Assembly (NCBI GenBank): GCA_001770935.1
Contig: MESI01000033.1
Span: 1 to 64,000, forward strand
Direction: 5' to 3'
DNA: 64,000 nucleotides
Source of the DNA: Burkholderiales bacterium RIFCSPLOWO2_12_FULL_61_40
Lineage (GTDB): Bacteria > Pseudomonadota > Gammaproteobacteria > Burkholderiales > Burkholderiaceae_C
Position numbers and translations under genes: made by a program. This document shows, piece after piece, positions 26,715-36,024 of this stretch (positions within the stretch are counted from its first letter, which is position 1; each line of letters opens with the position of its first letter). Under the pieces are notes generated by a model that was given only the letters and a program-made list of their open reading frames with translations, did no database searches and had not been told where the DNA came from.

Positions 26715-28640
26715 GTGTGCGGCATTCATGGAATTTATCGTTTTGACGGGCAGGCAGTCGCTCCTGAGGAGTTGTCCGCCATGGGGCACATCACCCGTCA
26801 TCGCGGCCCGGACGACGAGGGGATGCATATCAGCGGCCCCTGTGGAATCGCCATGCGACGGCTGTCCATCATAGATCTGGAGGGTGGTCATCAGCCCTTG
26901 TCCAATAGTGAGAAGACGCGTTGGGTCGTTTGCAATGGAGAAATTTACAACTACCGGGAGTTGCGCGCTGAACTGCAGTCCAGGGGTTATCAATTCACCA
27001 CGGGTTCTGACAGTGAAGTGCTGTTGCATCTCTATGACGCCGAAGGCGATGATTTTGTACTTCGTCTCAATGGTATGTTTGACTTTGCGTTGTGGGACGA
27101 ACGTCGGTGCAGATTGCTGATCGGGCGTGATCGCCTTGGGGTGAAACCTCTGTACTTGATGCAGAATCAAGAACGCCTGGCGTTTGCAACCGAGGCCAAA
27201 GCACTGCTGGAATTGCCCGGTGTGAGCGCCCAACTCAACCACACTGCGGTGGCAAGTTATATGCACTTGGGGTATGTCGCGGCACCAGAATGTATCTTCG
27301 AAGGTATACGCAAGTTACCTCCGGCTACGCTTCTCTCGGTGGAGGACAACATCGTGCGTGAGTGGCGTTATTGGCACCTTCCCATCCTGGTCGACAGGGG
27401 CACATCCGAACGTGAGTGGATTGAACGTGTTCGTGTGCAAATGGAAGAGTCTGTGCGCATGCAGATGGTCAGTGATGTCCCCATTGGCGCTTTCCTTTCT
27501 GGTGGCGTGGATTCAAGTGCCGTGGTGGGCTTCATGGCCAAGCATTCACACGAGCCCATCCGAACTTACGCCATTGGGTTTTCTGGTAGCGCAGCGGAGG
27601 CGCTATACAACGAGTTGCCGTACGCACGTCGTGTGGCAGCGCTCTTTGGTACACAGCATCGGGAGATTGTGGTTCAACCGGATGTCATTTCACTGCTGCC
27701 GAAGCTGTTGTGGCACATGGATGAGCCCCTTTCTGACACCGCTTTCATCACCACATTCCTGGTGTCGGAATTTGCCCGACAGGACGTCAAGGTCATTCTC
27801 TCTGGTGTGGGGGGTGACGAGCTCTTTGGAGGTTATCGCCGCTACCTTGGGGATCACTATGTTCAGCAGTACCACCGTCTTCCGCAGTGGCTGAGGCGTT
27901 CTACGGCATCTATCAGCGGGTATCTTCCGAGCGACCGCCACGCGGGGCTTCTCAACACCTTGCGTTTGGCCAAAGGTTTTCTCACGACGGTCGAAATGGC
28001 TGCGGATGATCGGTATCGCAGTTACCTTCAGGTACTGGATCGGGAAGCAGTGGCTGACCTATTGATGAGCCCTGAAACATCGCCGACGGATCCGATAGGT
28101 CTGGCGTTTGCGCGTGCCCAAAGTCCAGACGCCATGAATCGCATGTTTGCCGTGGATGCGCAAACACAGCTACCCGACGATTTGCTGATGTTGACTGACA
28201 AAATGAGTATGGCGGCCTCGCTTGAATGTCGCGTCCCGCTGCTGGACCACCGTTTGGTTGAAATGGCCGCATCCATACCTTCTGCTATCAAAGTTCGCCA
28301 AGGCCGCCTGAAGCATGTTTTGAAGGAGTCTCTTCGTGACTTGCTTCCCCAAGACATTCTGAACAGAAAGAAGAGGGGATTCGGAACCCCTATGGGCGCT
28401 TGGTTGAAGAAGGAGCTAGCTCCATTGCTGCGCCACTTGCTTGCGCCTGAGACCGTTCAGCGCAGAGGATTGTTCAGACAGACTGCGATTGACAAACTGG
28501 TGGCGGACCATGATGCCAATCGCATCGACGGAACAGACCCATTACTGGCCATGGTCAACTTGGAAGTCTGGAGTCGGATTTATCTGGACCGTCGGGATCC
28601 AGGGGATGTCGCAGGAGAGCTGAAGAGCTACCTTGTATGA
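26715..28640 (+). CDS. Second glutamine amidotransferase (AsnB family)
   Basis: This second full-length amidotransferase also has 641 residues. I place the start at GTG 26715 because it gives Met-Cys-Gly-Ile-His-Gly, with Cys2 as nucleophile; a TTG at 26697 would add six residues and block the active site. GAGG lies 12 bases upstream. [28 protein letters not shown] and ILSGVGGDELFGGYRRY are all intact. It probably amidates a different uronate, or another position, from the first enzyme. The two differ in many positions and are not a recent duplication. It overlaps the next gene by four bases. Confidence 0.93.
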   Translation: MCGIHGIYRFDGQAVAPEELSAMGHITRHRGPDDEGMHISGPCGIAMRRLSIIDLEGGHQPLSNSEKTRWVVCNGEIYNYRELRAELQSRGYQFTTGSDSEVLLHLYDAEGDDFVLRLNGMFDFALWDERRCRLLIGRDRLGVKPLYLMQNQERLAFATEAKALLELPGVSAQLNHTAVASYMHLGYVAAPECIFEGIRKLPPATLLSVEDNIVREWRYWHLPILVDRGTSEREWIERVRVQMEESVRMQMVSDVPIGAFLSGGVDSSAVVGFMAKHSHEPIRTYAIGFSGSAAEALYNELPYARRVAALFGTQHREIVVQPDVISLLPKLLWHMDEPLSDTAFITTFLVSEFARQDVKVILSGVGGDELFGGYRRYLGDHYVQQYHRLPQWLRRSTASISGYLPSDRHAGLLNTLRLAKGFLTTVEMAADDRYRSYLQVLDREAVADLLMSPETSPTDPIGLAFARAQSPDAMNRMFAVDAQTQLPDDLLMLTDKMSMAASLECRVPLLDHRLVEMAASIPSAIKVRQGRLKHVLKESLRDLLPQDILNRKKRGFGTPMGAWLKKELAPLLRHLLAPETVQRRGLFRQTAIDKLVADHDANRIDGTDPLLAMVNLEVWSRIYLDRRDPGDVAGELKSYLV

Positions 28641-29854
28641 ACATCCTCTACCTTTGCCACCGCTTCCCTTTTCCGCCCAAACGCGGAGGAAAAATTCGCC
28701 CCTTCAACATGATTCGGCACCTGTCGTCCATCGGGCATCACGTAACGGTTGGCTCGTTGGCGCGATCTGCGCAAGAGGCACAGGAGGGACGGGGCATTGC
28801 ACCGTACTGTGCAAGCCACGAGATGGGCCATGTCAAAGAGTGGGTTCAGGTCGCACGGATGATCGTCCGGCTTCCGGTACAGACCCCTTCATCCATGGGG
28901 TTCTTCTACTCTCCAGAACTGGCCCAACGGGTACAGGATTTGCTGCTTTCAAAAACGTGGGATCTTATTTTTGTGCATTGTTCCTCCGTGGCCCAATACG
29001 TAGAGCATGTGCAGAATATTCCGAAAATCCTCGACTTTGGTGACATGGATTCCCACAAATGGTTTGAATACGCCAACTACAAGCCATTTCCCGTGTCCCT
29101 GGGGTACCTGCTAGAAGGGCGCAAGCTGCTTGCAGCGGAAAAGCGCCTGGCAAAGCGTTTTGACTTGTGCACTGCGACCACCCGAGCCGAATGGGAGACC
29201 CTGAATGGATATGGGGTCGGTGCTGACACAGATTGGTTCCCCAACGGGGTGGATGCAGAGTTTTTCTGCCCCATAGATGCACCGTATGACGCAGATACCA
29301 TCAGCTTTGTTGGGCGGATGGATTACTACCCCAATCAGGAATGTATGGCCCGATTTTGCACACAGGTGTGGCCTTTGCTGAAGGCTCGTCGCCCGAGCTT
29401 GACGCTGATGATTGTGGGGGCCAATCCAACTGCCGCTGTGCGCAAACTGGGTGCACTGGAGGGGGTGACCGTCACCGGCTCCGTGGCGGATGTTCGCCCC
29501 TTCATTCGGCAATCGGCTTTGATGGTGGCACCGCTCGCCATTGCCCGAGGTACGCAAAACAAGATTCTGGAGGCCATGGCCATGGGGGTTCCTGTCGTGA
29601 CCAGCACCCTGGCCGCCGGAGGTGTGGATGCCGAGCCGATGGTGCATTTTGCAGTTGCCGATACACCGCAAGCCTATGCGCAGGCCATTCTGGATATTGT
29701 CGAAAGACCGGCCGAACGCGCGCGCCTGGCTGCAGCTGGACGAGGGCGCATGCTGAGCCACCATACCTGGCGGCGCTCCATGGTGCGCATGGAAGAAATC
29801 ATCGACCGCGGTATCCGGAGTTTTTCACAAAGAATTAGGGGCGTGCCGGTATGA
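28637..29854 (+). CDS. Exosortase A-associated glycosyltransferase (TIGR03087 type)
   Basis: This 405-residue glycosyltransferase starts MNILYLCHRFPFPPKRGGKI, the signature of the PEP-CTERM/EpsH1 sugar transferase family stp1. Other blocks are IHCSSVAQYVEH-like FVHCSSVAQY, LDFGDMDSHKW, FVGRMDYYPNQE and the donor-site stretch APLAIARGTQNKILEAMAMGVP. It overlaps both neighbours by ATGA. It transfers an unidentified sugar to the growing repeat unit. Confidence 0.92.
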   Translation: MNILYLCHRFPFPPKRGGKIRPFNMIRHLSSIGHHVTVGSLARSAQEAQEGRGIAPYCASHEMGHVKEWVQVARMIVRLPVQTPSSMGFFYSPELAQRVQDLLLSKTWDLIFVHCSSVAQYVEHVQNIPKILDFGDMDSHKWFEYANYKPFPVSLGYLLEGRKLLAAEKRLAKRFDLCTATTRAEWETLNGYGVGADTDWFPNGVDAEFFCPIDAPYDADTISFVGRMDYYPNQECMARFCTQVWPLLKARRPSLTLMIVGANPTAAVRKLGALEGVTVTGSVADVRPFIRQSALMVAPLAIARGTQNKILEAMAMGVPVVTSTLAAGGVDAEPMVHFAVADTPQAYAQAILDIVERPAERARLAAAGRGRMLSHHTWRRSMVRMEEIIDRGIRSFSQRIRGVPV

Positions 29855-31167
29855 AAATCAGTATTTTCGGACTGGGCTATGTCGGAGCCGTGTCGTTGGC
29901 CTGTTTGGCGCGTGATGGGCATGAGGTCATTGGCGTAGACATTGATCGCACGAAACTGGAATTGATCAAGGCCGGCAAAACGCCCGTGGTCGAAGAAGGC
30001 ATGGTGGATCTGATGGCATACGTTGCCGTCAATGGCAAGGTAACAGTGAGCACCCATGCGCAGAGTGCGGTGCTTGCCAGTGAAATTTCAATAATATGTG
30101 TCGGCACACCGTCTGCAGCCAATGGCAGTCAGGACCAAGGCGCAATCCTTAGGCTTGCCGAGGAAATTGGTATGGCACTGGGTGAAAAACGTGAGCCGCA
30201 TGTGGTCGTTTTTCGATCAACACTGGTTCCTGGAACGGTGGAAGAGGTCTTGCGGCCCATCATTGAGGCGAAATCTGGCAAGAAAGATGGCAAAGATTTC
30301 TTTCTTTGCTTTCAGCCTGAATTTTTGCGTGAGGGCACTTCCATTCGGGACTACGACAAGCCACCGCTCACCGTGGTCGGTGCGAACCACGCCTATCCCG
30401 TTGAGCGTCTGCGCGCACTCTTTGGGCAATTGCCGTGCAGGTTTGTTGAAACCTCGGTGCGTTCTGCCGAGATGATGAAATACAGCTGCAATAATTTTCA
30501 CGCGCTCAAGATTACCTTTGCCAATGAAACAGCGCGTCTTTGTGATGCGCTCGGAGTGGATGCTTTTGAGGTGATGGACCTGTTGTGCCACGACACGCAA
30601 CTCAACATCTCCCGCGCCTATCTCAAACCCGGTTTTGCGTTTGGCGGTTCGTGTTTGCCCAAGGACCTGAGGGCAACCACCTACCTGGCCAAAATGCATG
30701 ACGTGGAGATTCCGATGCTGGCCGGCATCATGCCCTCCAACCGCAACCACCTGGATCTTGCAATGCACAAGCTGCTGGAAACTGGCATGCGCAAGATTGG
30801 CTTTATTGGGCTGTCGTTCAAGACCGGGACCGATGACCTGCGTGAGAGTCCGTTGGTCACGCTGGCCGAGCAGCTGATCGGTAAAGGCAAGTGGTTGTCC
30901 ATCTACGACCCCGAGGTGCATTTGGCCCAGTTGCTGGGCTCCAATCGCAGCTTTATTGAGAAGCATCTCCCGCACATTGGGAAAATGTTGCAAGCCGATG
31001 TGGATAGCGTGATTGATACGTCAGACGTGCTGGTCGTTGGTCTGGCCGGACAAACGGTACTGGATCGTCTTTCCAGCCGCAGCCGCTCAGATCAGATCCT
31101 GCTGGACCTGGTCAACCTACCCAACCGTGCTTCGATACGGGCCAAGGTGGAAGGCTTATGCTGGTAG
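29851..31167 (+). CDS. algD: AlgD-like GDP-mannose 6-dehydrogenase
   Basis: The 438-residue protein resembles AlgD, which oxidises GDP-mannose to GDP-mannuronate. It starts MKISIFGLGYVGAVSLACLA, has the AlgD-type block KYSCNNFHALKITFANE (UDP-glucose dehydrogenases differ here), the catalytic Cys268 in FGGSCLPKD at the same number as in AlgD, SFKTGTDDLRESPLVTLAE, and the AlgD-like end EGLCW. This implies a mannuronate-type sugar or a related GDP-uronate in the polymer. No other alginate genes are present, so it does not indicate alginate. The last ten bases overlap the next gene. Confidence 0.88.
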   Translation: MKISIFGLGYVGAVSLACLARDGHEVIGVDIDRTKLELIKAGKTPVVEEGMVDLMAYVAVNGKVTVSTHAQSAVLASEISIICVGTPSAANGSQDQGAILRLAEEIGMALGEKREPHVVVFRSTLVPGTVEEVLRPIIEAKSGKKDGKDFFLCFQPEFLREGTSIRDYDKPPLTVVGANHAYPVERLRALFGQLPCRFVETSVRSAEMMKYSCNNFHALKITFANETARLCDALGVDAFEVMDLLCHDTQLNISRAYLKPGFAFGGSCLPKDLRATTYLAKMHDVEIPMLAGIMPSNRNHLDLAMHKLLETGMRKIGFIGLSFKTGTDDLRESPLVTLAEQLIGKGKWLSIYDPEVHLAQLLGSNRSFIEKHLPHIGKMLQADVDSVIDTSDVLVVGLAGQTVLDRLSSRSRSDQILLDLVNLPNRASIRAKVEGLCW

Positions 31168-32201
31168 CGGATAAAAGCACCAAGAGCGCAGCCCAACGCT
31201 GGCGAAACGGCCTTTGGGGCTGCCTGGCTGTGTTTGTTCTTTGTCTGTTGTCACTTGGACCTTATATGCGCAGTTCTACCGAACTCGTCCGCATGCGCAA
31301 TGCGTTGCTTCTGGTCGATGCAGAAAGTCACCGTTTTGATTGGACCCCCAGCACCGTTCCGGAAGATTTCATGCAGGAACGGGGGGCCGTCGATCCCATG
31401 TTTGTAGACGCTGCTGAGCGTCTTGGGCTTGCTTCAAAGCATTCCGATTGGGACAAGGTGATCACGATCAGTCAGCATTTGCTGAGCAATCCGCAGCTGG
31501 TGGGATCGCCTATTCAGTCCAATCTTCGCGATACCTACCAACACATCCTCAAGGATGGCACCGGATATTGTGGCGACTTCACGCGGGTCTTTATGGCATT
31601 TGCCATCGCGGCGGGCATTCCGGTGCGCGCTTGGGCGTTTTCTTTGGATGGTTTTGGAGGGCATGGGCACATCTGGCCAGAAATCTGGAATCGACAACTC
31701 CAGCGCTGGCAGTTGGTCGACATTTTTAACAATTTCTACTTTCATGGCCAGGATGGAACTCCCATCTCGGCTGCTGATTTTCGCCATGCCATGCTCGCCG
31801 CGCCGCAGTCGATCCGCGCAGCGCTGCTCAGCCCAGGCGCCAGGCCTGGCTACGAACACGAGGACAAACTTTGGGCCTGGTACCGACAAGGCCTTCCTGA
31901 GTGGTACATGATTTGGGGTAACAATGTTTTTTCCTATGACCTGGCGTTAAGGGCCCGGAATTTGGGGCATTTCTCACGCTCCATGGAGCAACTGGAAGCT
32001 ATTGCGATAGGCGTATATCCCCATGTGAGTTTGATGGTGGATGAGGGCAATCTCGACAAGGCCCAAGCCTTGTGGCGTGTTCGTATGCACTTGCTGCTTG
32101 TGGGGTGGCTCGGATTTTTGTCGGTACTCGGAGCAGCGCTGTGTTTGGCAATGTGGATGTGGGCGCGGAGTATTCAGAAACCAGCGGTGTCCCAAGCTTG
32201 A
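31158..32201 (+). CDS. Membrane protein with transglutaminase-like domain
   Basis: This 347-residue protein has a transmembrane helix at about 17-38, a large extracytoplasmic domain, and a second helix at about 308-335. The domain contains a transglutaminase-like catalytic triad: Cys138 in GTGYCGDFTR, His169/His171 in GHGHIWPE, and Asp188 in LVDIFNNF. It may cross-link, cleave or transfer amide bonds on surface proteins or on amidated sugars; the activity is not established. It starts 10 bases before the algD stop, within the operon. It has no obvious counterpart in the core exosortase A gene list that I know. Confidence 0.82.
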   Translation: MLVADKSTKSAAQRWRNGLWGCLAVFVLCLLSLGPYMRSSTELVRMRNALLLVDAESHRFDWTPSTVPEDFMQERGAVDPMFVDAAERLGLASKHSDWDKVITISQHLLSNPQLVGSPIQSNLRDTYQHILKDGTGYCGDFTRVFMAFAIAAGIPVRAWAFSLDGFGGHGHIWPEIWNRQLQRWQLVDIFNNFYFHGQDGTPISAADFRHAMLAAPQSIRAALLSPGARPGYEHEDKLWAWYRQGLPEWYMIWGNNVFSYDLALRARNLGHFSRSMEQLEAIAIGVYPHVSLMVDEGNLDKAQALWRVRMHLLLVGWLGFLSVLGAALCLAMWMWARSIQKPAVSQA

Positions 32202-32208
32202 GTGCACC

Positions 32209-33339
32209 ATGGAAGCTGACTCCCAACACGATCAGAAAAGGTTGGCGTCCAGCACCTTTCCACGTGTAGGCCTGGTTGGGTCCCTACCACCTCCCTCTGG
32301 AGGTATGGCGAATCAAACCGAACAATTTATCGGATGGCTCACCGCAGAAGGTGTGGATGTCGAATTGGTGCGTACCAATGCGCCCTATCAGCCGTCTTGG
32401 GTGGCGGGTATCCCCTGGTTGCGCGCCGGTTTTCGGCTCATCCCCTATGTGCTTCATTTATGGTCGGCGTCAGGGCGGGTTCACGTCATGCATGTGAAAG
32501 CCAACTCCGGTTGGGCATGGCATTTGTTCGTCACACCTGCGGTGCTCATTGCGCGGGTTCGCGCTGTGCCATTCATCATTAGTTACCACGGAGGTGGCGC
32601 AGAAGCATTTTTTGCACAAGCTCCTGGCTACGTTTTGAAGTTGTTGACCCAGGCCGCCATTCTCGTGACGCCTTCCGTGTTTCTGCAAAGAGTCTTCGCC
32701 AAGCACGGTTTGTGCACTGAAGTGATTCCCAACGGGATCGACCTGACGCGCTTTGTACCCGCTCCGGCCCGATCCTTTGGTGATTCACCCCACTTGATTG
32801 TCACCAGAAACCTGGAAGCCATTTACGACATCCCCACTGCAATCCGTGTGTTTTCGGTGGTTAAAAAAGCCTTTGCGGGCGCAAGAATGACCATCGCTGG
32901 CAGCGGCCCCGAGCTAGCCAACCTTCGGGCGCTGGTGGCAAAACTTCAGTTGGAGGCGTCGGTGCATTTTCCAGGCCGCATTGACAATGCCAGTATGGCG
33001 GCCTTGTATGCGTCTGCCGACTGCGCAATCAACCCCAGTGCGGTGGACAACCTGCCCAATTCCATCCTTGAAGCGTTTGCAAGCGGAGTTCCCGTGGTCA
33101 GCACCAACGCCGGGGGCATTCCGGACATGCTGGAGGATGGCGTGTCGGGTTTGCTGGCGCCCGTAGGTGATGACGTGCAGATCGCACAAAAAGTACTTCA
33201 AATTTTGCATGACCCGTCATTGGCAAACCTGCTCAGAAAGGCAGGTCTGGCTGAGGCTGAAAAATACAGCTGGACCACCGTGAAGTCGCAATGGCTGAAC
33301 GTCTATCCCAGGGCCCTGGCCATGGAGATGAAAGAATGA
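32209..33339 (+). CDS. GT4-family glycosyltransferase
   Basis: This GT-B glycosyltransferase has 376 residues. A Gly-rich N-terminal loop (GLVGSLPPPSGGMANQT), the ISYHGGGAEAFFA strand, VTPSVFLQRVF and the donor-binding INPSAVDNLPNSILEAFASGVP are typical of GT4. Start ATG 32209 fits the domain; the longer frame from 32041 lies inside the upstream gene. Its stop overlaps the next start by four bases. The sugar is unknown. Confidence 0.9.
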   Translation: MEADSQHDQKRLASSTFPRVGLVGSLPPPSGGMANQTEQFIGWLTAEGVDVELVRTNAPYQPSWVAGIPWLRAGFRLIPYVLHLWSASGRVHVMHVKANSGWAWHLFVTPAVLIARVRAVPFIISYHGGGAEAFFAQAPGYVLKLLTQAAILVTPSVFLQRVFAKHGLCTEVIPNGIDLTRFVPAPARSFGDSPHLIVTRNLEAIYDIPTAIRVFSVVKKAFAGARMTIAGSGPELANLRALVAKLQLEASVHFPGRIDNASMAALYASADCAINPSAVDNLPNSILEAFASGVPVVSTNAGGIPDMLEDGVSGLLAPVGDDVQIAQKVLQILHDPSLANLLRKAGLAEAEKYSWTTVKSQWLNVYPRALAMEMKE

Positions 33340-34718
33340 GTCTTTACACGCGCGTCAGTTCGGGGCTCATTTTTCCCTTGCATGAGCGCTTGAAGGGGCA
33401 CACCTCCCATGCCCTGCGCCAACAACTGGAGGTGAGCCAATGGTGGCCGGTAGACCAACTCGAAGCCCTGCGCGCGGCGCGCTTGCGTGCGTTTTTGATG
33501 GATATCGGAGAGCGTGTCCCTTACTACCGCCAACTTTTTAAAAAGCAGGGGTTTGTCCCCCACCAGGTGCGGTCTACCGCCGCATTGAGTCAGCTCCCCT
33601 GTCTTACCAAGCAGGACATTCGGACCCACGGTGATCAGTTCAAGGCGGACGGCCATGGTCCCTTGGCACCTTACAACACCGGAGGTTCGTCCGGCGAGCC
33701 GCTGGTTTTTTACATCGGTAAAGCGCGCAAAAGCCATGATGTGGCGGCCAAGTGGCGCGCCACCCGGTGGTGGGGCGTGGACATTGGCGACCCGGAACTG
33801 GTGGTATGGGGGAGCCCGATTGAGCTGGGCGCGCAAGACCGGCTGCGCCGCCTGCGCGACGCGTTATTTCGCAGCCAGTTGCTTCCGGCTTTTGAAATGT
33901 CCTTGCGCAACCTGGATCGGTTTGTCGCCGTCATACAAGCCCAAAAACCCAAAATGCTTTTTGGGTACCCCTCCAGTCTCTCACTCATTGCGGCACATGC
34001 ACGCCAAAAAAACATAGCACTGGATGACCTGGGAATACGGGTTGTTTTCGTGACATCCGAGAGGCTTTACGACGAACAACGCCAAGTCATCAGCGAAGTC
34101 TTCGGATGCCCTGTCGCCAACGGGTACGGGGCACGCGATGCCGGCTTTATCGCACACCAGTGCCCGAATGGAAGCCTGCATATCAGTGCCGAGGACATCA
34201 TTGTGGAGACCGTGCGGCCCAATGGGCAGCCCGCGCAGCTAGGGGAGGCTGGTGAGATTGTGGTGACGCATATGGCGACCGCAGATTTCCCGTTTGTTCG
34301 CTACCGGACGGGTGATAGGGGTGTGCTGGACACGGCCAGCTGTTCTTGTGGCCGTGGCTTGCCGGTGTTGCGTGAGGTGCAAGGCCGAACGACAGATTTT
34401 GTGGTGGCCAAGGATGGAACCGTGATGCACGGCCTGGCCCTGATTTATGCCGTGCGTGACCTGCCGGGCGTGGAGGGCTTTCGGATTGAGCAACTGTCTT
34501 TGGATCAAATTGTTGTCAAAGTGGTTGCAAGCTTTGCGTTTGATCCGATTGCAGAGGCGCGGATCGTGCATGACTTCAAGAAGCGCCTGGGCGAAACCGT
34601 TGCCGTTCAGGTCGAACGGGTGGGTGAAATTCCTGCGGAACCCTCAGGGAAGTACCGCTATGTATCCAGCCGCGTGAAGGCCTTTGTTGACGCCAGTTGG
34701 GGGGCTAACGATGCGTGA
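33336..34718 (+). CDS. CapK/phenylacetate-CoA-ligase-like adenylating enzyme
   Basis: This 460-residue member of the adenylate-forming superfamily is of the CapK/PaaK type. The ATP loop YNTGGSSGEPLVF (a T/S-G-G-S/T-x-G form) and the acyl-adenylate site NGYGARDAGFIAHQC are present, as are YRTGDRG and the GKYRYV terminal Lys region. CapK-like proteins in capsule loci are thought to activate a carboxylic acid for attachment to a sugar. Together with the locus acyl carrier protein (53305-53556) it could load an acyl group. It overlaps the next gene by eight bases. Substrate unknown. Confidence 0.88.
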   Translation: MSLYTRVSSGLIFPLHERLKGHTSHALRQQLEVSQWWPVDQLEALRAARLRAFLMDIGERVPYYRQLFKKQGFVPHQVRSTAALSQLPCLTKQDIRTHGDQFKADGHGPLAPYNTGGSSGEPLVFYIGKARKSHDVAAKWRATRWWGVDIGDPELVVWGSPIELGAQDRLRRLRDALFRSQLLPAFEMSLRNLDRFVAVIQAQKPKMLFGYPSSLSLIAAHARQKNIALDDLGIRVVFVTSERLYDEQRQVISEVFGCPVANGYGARDAGFIAHQCPNGSLHISAEDIIVETVRPNGQPAQLGEAGEIVVTHMATADFPFVRYRTGDRGVLDTASCSCGRGLPVLREVQGRTTDFVVAKDGTVMHGLALIYAVRDLPGVEGFRIEQLSLDQIVVKVVASFAFDPIAEARIVHDFKKRLGETVAVQVERVGEIPAEPSGKYRYVSSRVKAFVDASWGANDA

Positions 34719-36024
34719 CATCTTGGTGTTGTCCATTGTTCTGACGATTTTGCCGTTTGCCATTCGCCACACTTGGGTCGCGGTCTTGCTGTGGACCTGG
34801 GTGAGCGTCATGAATCCGCACAAACTCGCTTTTGGATTTGCGCAGTCGGCACCGTTTGCAGCCATTGCCGCGATTGCCGCCTTGGTGTCCTTGGTTGCCA
34901 ACCGTGATCGCTTCAAATTTCCACAGTCCCCGGCTGTCGTCGCTTTGACTTTGTTTGTGATCTGGATGTGCATCACGACAATTTTTGCCATCAACCCTGG
35001 GCCATCGTGGACCCAGCTCAGCAAGATTTTGAAGATTCAGCTCATGACACTCATTGCGATGATCGCTTTGCGTGAGCGCAAACACATTGAGTGGTTCCTC
35101 TGGGTCAACGTGCTGTCGATTGGGTTTTATGGTCTGAAAGGTGGGATTTTTACCATTACCAGTGGTGGTTCGCAAAGGGTCTGGGGCCCCCCGGGCGGCT
35201 TTATCGAAGGAAACAATGAGATAGGTCTTGCACTGATCATGGCCATTCCGTTGATGAACTACCTTCGCGTGGTTAGCTCTTATCGCTGGATTCGTGTTGG
35301 GTTACTGGCCATGATGGTGCTGTCGGCGATTGCGGCCTTGGGAACCCAGTCGCGAGGGGCCTTTCTTGCCATTTCTGCCATGGGCATGGTTCTTTGGACT
35401 CGGTCTAACAAAAAATTCACTTCCGCTGTCGTGATCAGTGTCGTGGCGGTCACCTTGCTGTCTTTCATGCCTTCAACATGGGAGACCAGGATGCGGTCCA
35501 TCGAGAACTACGAGCAGGATAGCTCGGCGATGGGGCGAATCAATGCCTGGCGGATGGCGTTCAACCTCGCTAACGACCGCTTTTTCGGTGGTGGTTTTGA
35601 GGTCTACACGCCAGAGATATTCTCTCGCTACGCTCCGGTCCCGGAAGACTTGCATGCGGCGCACAGTATCTATTTCCAGGTGCTGGGTGAGCACGGATAC
35701 ATTGGTTTAGCTCTATTTCTGTTGCTCTGGCTGTTGGCGTTCAAAACCGCTGGGTCGATTCGCCGGGATGTGCCAAGGCGTCCGGAGACTCTATGGCTGC
35801 ATCATTTGGGCGGCATGTGCCAGGTTGCATTGGTTGGATATGCCGTTGGAGGTGCCTTTTTGAGTCTTTCTTATTTTGACCTGCCTTACAATATTTTGGT
35901 GGTGTTGGTGGTGTCACTGCGCTGGCTCCAAGAAAGAAGGTGGGAAGCAGAAGCACCCGGCGCCTCGACTCCATCCAAGCCATTGCGCCGCATGCCCGTG
36001 GTGGGTCGAAGCCTGCAGACATGA
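34711..36024 (+). CDS. Exosortase A-associated O-antigen ligase/polymerase-like protein
   Basis: This 437-residue inner-membrane protein belongs to the Wzy/WaaL superfamily, in the exosortase A-associated form (TIGR03097-like). It has roughly ten hydrophobic helices and a periplasmic loop with QSRGAFLA. Residues YEQDSSAMGRINAWRMAFNLA and HAAHSIYFQVLGEHGYIGL are the conserved ligase/polymerase loop with a catalytic His. It may polymerise repeat units or attach glycans to exported proteins. Start ATG 34711 overlaps CapK, and the stop overlaps the deacetylase start. Confidence 0.92.
   Translation: MRDILVLSIVLTILPFAIRHTWVAVLLWTWVSVMNPHKLAFGFAQSAPFAAIAAIAALVSLVANRDRFKFPQSPAVVALTLFVIWMCITTIFAINPGPSWTQLSKILKIQLMTLIAMIALRERKHIEWFLWVNVLSIGFYGLKGGIFTITSGGSQRVWGPPGGFIEGNNEIGLALIMAIPLMNYLRVVSSYRWIRVGLLAMMVLSAIAALGTQSRGAFLAISAMGMVLWTRSNKKFTSAVVISVVAVTLLSFMPSTWETRMRSIENYEQDSSAMGRINAWRMAFNLANDRFFGGGFEVYTPEIFSRYAPVPEDLHAAHSIYFQVLGEHGYIGLALFLLLWLLAFKTAGSIRRDVPRRPETLWLHHLGGMCQVALVGYAVGGAFLSLSYFDLPYNILVVLVVSLRWLQERRWEAEAPGASTPSKPLRRMPVVGRSLQT

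Noticed and set aside
29851-31167. Assignment of the AlgD-like gene as UDP-glucose dehydrogenase
   Set aside because: The KYSCNNFHALKITFANE block, Cys268 position and the -CW end fit GDP-mannose dehydrogenase better than Ugd.
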